This document shows, piece after piece, positions 61,172 to 64,000 of a stretch of DNA of 64,000 nt. How positions within the stretch are numbered: position 1 is the first letter of the stretch; every line of letters starts with the position of its first letter. The DNA is from Gammaproteobacteria bacterium (lineage in GTDB: Bacteria; Pseudomonadota; Gammaproteobacteria; HK1), in contig WLWT01000001.1 in the NCBI GenBank assembly GCA_012103455.1, forward strand, positions 1,970,001 through 2,034,000, given 5' to 3'. The position numbers and the translations under genes were made by a program. The notes below the pieces were generated by a model, which ran no database searches, was not told the origin of the DNA, and saw nothing but the letters and a program-made list of their open reading frames with translations.

Positions 61172-62058
61172 GAACCTGTTCAAGATCTGACGATTTTGGA
61201 CATCTGACCTAAGCTATTGTTATCCATAGTCATAGCGGCTGCGAAGGCAATGACAGACGAGCGAATCTACCCGAGTGACCTATCTCGCCAACAGTTCGAG
61301 AAAGTTAGACCGATCCTGGAGGCGGCGCGTCGGCGAACCAAGCCAAGGCAACTCGATCTCTATCACGTGTTCAACGCAGTGTTGTACCTGCTGAAGACCG
61401 GCTGCCAATGGCGCATGTTGCCCAACGAGTATCCAAAGTGGCGAAGTGTGCATGAGTATTTCACTATCTGGCGGCAATCGTCCCCAGAAGACTCTTGCAG
61501 CGCCTTGGACAAGGCGTTAAAAAAATGGGTTGGCGAGGCCCGCAAATCCCAGGGGCGCAGTGGCAAAACCAGCCTGATCATCGTTGATGCACAGAGCGTG
61601 AAGAACACAGACAGTGCAAACCACAAAGGTTATGACGCAGGCAAGAAGACTTCTGGTATCAAGCGGCACATAGCTGTGGACACTCAGGGATTGGTGCACG
61701 CTGCTTTTGTGACCACGGCAAATGTCACTGATCGAGCTGGGGCACTGGCCGCACTTGCTGCTCAAGCAGATGGGCGCCTCTCGGAGGTTAGGTGTGTAGT
61801 GGGCGATGGCGGGTACACGGGGATGGCTTTCGCTGGCGAAGTGCTGAGATTAATCGGAGCGAACGTCGAAATTATCAAACGCTCGGACACGGGTCGTTTT
61901 GCCGTCCTCCCGAAGAGGTGGGTTGTCGAGCGAACCTTCTCATGGTTTGAGAAAAACCGCCGGTTGTGGAAAAACTGTGAGCGGCTAATCGAAAGCTCGT
62001 TGGGCATGATGCTACTTGCAAATATTGCGCTGTTGCTTCGGAGATCTTGAACAGGCTC
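61172..62058 (+). mobile_element. IS5-family insertion sequence, copy 3 (887 bp)
   Basis: Same termini as copy 2 (GAACCTGTTCAAGATCT and AGATCTTGAACAGGCTC) with TGA duplicated on both sides. Its transposase is identical to that of copy 2, and the DNA appears identical as well. Inserted in the toxin gene above. Confidence 0.95.
61250..62050 (+). CDS. IS5-family transposase (copy 3)
   Basis: 266-residue DDE transposase, identical in sequence to copy 2, with the same intact carboxylate motifs. Start at MTDERIYPSD. Confidence 0.9.
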   Translation: MTDERIYPSDLSRQQFEKVRPILEAARRRTKPRQLDLYHVFNAVLYLLKTGCQWRMLPNEYPKWRSVHEYFTIWRQSSPEDSCSALDKALKKWVGEARKSQGRSGKTSLIIVDAQSVKNTDSANHKGYDAGKKTSGIKRHIAVDTQGLVHAAFVTTANVTDRAGALAALAAQADGRLSEVRCVVGDGGYTGMAFAGEVLRLIGANVEIIKRSDTGRFAVLPKRWVVERTFSWFEKNRRLWKNCERLIESSLGMMLLANIALLLRRS

Positions 62059-62407
62059 TGAGAAAGCGATTGTCAGGAAAACGCTGGGACAACTCGGCGG
62101 CGAGGACCAGGAAGGATTGAGGACAGTTGTTGAATCGATTATCGGATAACTATTCCATCAACGACAAAGCCCCGCAACTTGGGGTGTTGTCAACTGAACA
62201 TCCAACAAAGATTCGTCATACCATACGTCTTCGTAATCACCAGCAACCAGAAAACGCCAGCCAGGGGGAAGCCCTGAATATTGCCTTATTTCAGGGCATC
62301 ATTCCTTCGCGAACATTTAAGCAATGCCTACCTTCAAGTCATTTGGCGAAGGGAAGTAATCTGCCTCGTGCTGCTCGCAAAGCAGTTTTTGCATTTCCCG
62401 AACGTCC

Positions 62408-62932
62408 TTATTCAAGGCCATGCTCCTTCTTCATTTGACGTGAGAATCTACTCAGCTCAGCTCCTTGGCGCGACGAACAAGTCGGACATTGTGGCTGGAC
62501 CGAATCAACATCCCTCATCCTTGTTTTGAGGCCGAGTCGTGATTTGGGCCGGTGTCGATTCGTATGTTTCCGACGACAGAGGTAGCACGTGCCTCCACTG
62601 TCCTGCGCCAATAGGCCCATGTCGTTGATGTCCAATACACCGAGAGGTATTCGATATGTTAGAGCAACACCACCGAGCGATAAGCGATTATCGAGCAAGG
62701 TGATACTGACGTTCCCTCGCTTCGGACGAATTGCCCAACTCCAACGAATGCCTGTCGTTGAGTCGCTGACCTCCCCATAGTCGGGGAAGACACTTGGTGT
62801 CCGTTCTTGCGTTAGCGAACCATACAAGACCAGAAGACTCTCATTCTGTCTCTGCCGATCCGGAATTGGCGTCATAGCAATCCGGTGTTGTTGTTCCCCA
62901 ACCGCAAGTAGGGATGCCAGGGTGGGTATCAT
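62408..62932 (-). CDS. Possible hypothetical protein
   Basis: A 174-residue frame starting MIPTLASLLAVGEQQHRIAM. A stretch VSITLLDNRLSLGGVALTYR looks like real strands; CYLC and CPTC pairs near the C-terminus could bind zinc. The sequence is at the edge of mobile-element relics, and no family is recognised. The rest of the region 62150-62935 shows no other supported gene, so the annotation is weak. Confidence 0.35.
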   Translation of the reverse strand: MIPTLASLLAVGEQQHRIAMTPIPDRQRQNESLLVLYGSLTQERTPSVFPDYGEVSDSTTGIRWSWAIRPKRGNVSITLLDNRLSLGGVALTYRIPLGVLDINDMGLLAQDSGGTCYLCRRKHTNRHRPKSRLGLKTRMRDVDSVQPQCPTCSSRQGAELSRFSRQMKKEHGLE

Positions 62933-62935
62933 GCC

Positions 62936-63133
62936 ACCACGGCGCTGGATCGTGACGGCGTGCAGGTCACCTCGCGCAAGGTGGTCGAGGCCTGTGGGTT
63001 AAAAAAGAGCACGCCCCATAGCTATGCGACCCACCTGATTGAGGCGAGTGTCGCTCTGTTGCAGGTGCAAAAACTGTTGGGACATCGTTCCCTTGGCGAT
63101 TGGTATATCCAAATTGCCGAGCGACACTTATAG
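62936..63133 (+). pseudogene. C-terminal fragment of a tyrosine recombinase/integrase
   Basis: The frame reads TTALDRDGVQVTSRKVVEAC, GLKKSTPHSYATHLIEASVA, then LLQVQKLLGHRSLGDWYIQI and stops at 63131-63133. HSYATHL and LLGHRSL are the conserved H-x-x-[RY]...GH block of phage-type integrases. The N-terminal domains are missing and the catalytic tyrosine region is changed. It marks the end of the decayed island that includes the primase relic. Confidence 0.7.
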
Positions 63134-63152
63134 TAATACGGTTTTGTGTTTG

Positions 63153-64000
63153 TCAGTGCGACAGGCCGTCGCTGGCCTGAAGCGCCACTAAACGGCGCAG
63201 GTGAAAATCCACGTCGCCATGAGTCGCATCGATCATGGTGATGCGCTTGAAATAGTGGCTGATGTCCAACTCATCGGTCATGCCCATGCCACCGTGCAAT
63301 TGCACTGCATCCTGGCCGATAAGGCGGATGGCTTCGCCGGTTTTGACTTTAGCCGTGGAGGCTAAGCGGGCCCGCTCTTGAGGACTGCCGTTGTCCATGC
63401 CGGCGGCGGCCAACAATGTCATCGAGCGGGCCAGTTCGAGAGCGATGTACATATCCACCAGGCGGTGTTGGATAACTTGGAACTTGCCAATGGGCAGGCC
63501 GAATTGCTTGCGGTTCTTGGTGTATTCGAGGGTGGCGGCATGCAGGTAGTCCATGGCGCCAATGGCTTCGGCGCAAAGTGCTACTGTGGCCTCGTCCATA
63601 CAGGTGGACAGTAACTCCAGGCCACCGTTCACAGGGCTCAGTAGCGCGTCCGTACTTACGGCGACACCCTCTAGCGACAGATCGGCGGCGCGCAGGCCAT
63701 CCACCGTGGGGTAGTCACGGACGGTGAGCCCCGCGGCGCCAGCGTCCACTATGAATAGCGAGATGCCGTGTTTGTCGTTATCGTTGCCTTGCGTTCGCGC
63801 GCTAAGAATGAGCTTGTCGGCGGCGCCAGCGAAGTGCGCAACGGCTTTACTACCGGTAATACGGTAGCCACTGTCACTGGCCTCAGCCCGGGTGGCGACA
63901 CGGTTAAGAGCGTAGCGCGAGCGCGGTTCGGCGTGGGCGATAGCCATGAGGGTTTTGCCCGTGGCCAGGGCTTGCGCCAATTCCGTGTCCTTACAGCCGC
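63153..64000 (-). CDS. Acyl-CoA dehydrogenase, partial at the window edge
   Basis: The last 282 residues of an acyl-CoA dehydrogenase. FAD and substrate regions include TLMAIAHAEPRSRY, RITGSKAVAHFAGAADKLIL, RKQFGLPIGKFQVIQHRL and VQLHGGMGMTDELDISHYFK with the conserved HGG. The frame continues upstream beyond 64000 (it reads GCKDTE before residue LAQALATG). It ends normally at 63153. Confidence 0.88.
   Translation of the reverse strand, partial: GCKDTELAQALATGKTLMAIAHAEPRSRYALNRVATRAEASDSGYRITGSKAVAHFAGAADKLILSARTQGNDNDKHGISLFIVDAGAAGLTVRDYPTVDGLRAADLSLEGVAVSTDALLSPVNGGLELLSTCMDEATVALCAEAIGAMDYLHAATLEYTKNRKQFGLPIGKFQVIQHRLVDMYIALELARSMTLLAAAGMDNGSPQERARLASTAKVKTGEAIRLIGQDAVQLHGGMGMTDELDISHYFKRITMIDATHGDVDFHLRRLVALQASDGLSH

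Larger units (their letters stand above)
60912..62149 (+). pseudogene. MazF/PemK-like toxin gene, split by IS5 copy 3
   Basis: Left part: MPNTTNYKSAQTVLVRFPFT, DQRGGKQRPAVVVSSAACNQ, IILMAVTSQIRASAG and KLSAIKPIVFTAE up to 61171. Right part: after the IS, KAIVRKTLGQLGGEDQEGLR and TVVESIIG, stop at 62147-62149. TGA is duplicated at both junctions (61169-61171, 62059-62061). Removing the IS restores a single frame of about 115 residues with the MazF/PemK fold pattern. With the IS present the toxin ends after ENLFKI, losing its last helix, while the antitoxin stays intact. Confidence 0.85.

Noticed and set aside
1..64000. tRNA, rRNA, riboswitch and origin of replication
   Set aside because: No cloverleaf-like T-loop sequences, rRNA motifs, known aptamer cores or DnaA-box clusters were recognised by eye; a covariance-model search would be decisive.

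Overview
The window is GC-rich bacterial DNA with the gene style of a Gammaproteobacterium (class-level inference only; no rRNA, tRNA or other strong taxonomic marker was seen). Much of it encodes heterotrophic catabolism: enolase-superfamily enzymes, a phytanoyl-CoA-dioxygenase-like enzyme, a hydantoinase, an amidase, a thiolase, acyl-CoA dehydrogenases and a branched-chain amino acid type ABC transporter. Many degenerate genes and several kinds of mobile element sit between intact operons, so the genome looks to be in an IS-driven decay phase, as in host-associated or niche-restricted bacteria. The lifestyle is inference.

Layout. 0-6.6 kb: deoxynucleoside kinase, a MITE, a 5'-truncated enolase-superfamily gene ended by IS5 copy 1, a frameshifted glycosyltransferase with a large membrane protein, and a VOC-cupin fusion. 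6.6-14.8 kb is the accessory hot spot: a SymE-like toxin, three pieces of one group II intron lineage alternating with two toxin-antitoxin modules (a broken ParE-type pair and an intact hicBA), then remnants of IS630, ISKra4, IS3 and a further IS. 14.8-29.4 kb: metallo-hydrolase, Nudix enzyme, a divergent D-threonine-aldolase-like / CMD-dehydrogenase-racemase cluster, a DUF2868-GTPase pair, a PhyH-like dioxygenase, class I fumarase, an enolase-superfamily enzyme with a hydrolase, a DgoK-like kinase and a 5'-3' exonuclease. 29.4-32.3 kb: two small exported proteins followed by a PhoP/PhoQ-like two-component system. 32.3-35.1 kb: an RNA-ligase fragment, a dehydratase gene split cleanly by IS5 copy 2, and an SDR relic. 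35.2-47.5 kb: ATP-grasp enzyme, GST, DUF1932 oxidoreductase, EgtD-like methyltransferase, YcaQ-family protein, a five-gene liv-type ABC operon, HAD phosphatase, aspartate dehydrogenase and SDR. 47.5-56.6 kb: AAA ATPase relic, a membrane-anchored double-FHA protein, RtcB and GST relics, class III alcohol dehydrogenase, amidase, thiolase, acyl-CoA dehydrogenase relic, a GTP cyclohydrolase II-like gene, and a MaoC relic hit by a second MITE. 56.6-64 kb: a CobW-type GTPase overlapping a hydantoinase gene, then a decayed island (primase relic, XRE regulator, antitoxin, MazF/PemK-like toxin split by IS5 copy 3, recombinase relic) and an acyl-CoA dehydrogenase running off the window.

Two sequence-level patterns stand out. 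First, head-to-tail duplications with a near-constant unit of 14-16 bp but unrelated sequences occur at more than a dozen places, both between genes and inside them; inside clear coding regions the 15-bp unit keeps frame. One is present in one copy of the group II intron and absent from its sister copy. Second, toxin-antitoxin modules lie exactly between partial group II intron copies. I see no complete, clearly new biological system; these two patterns are the best candidates for something not well described.
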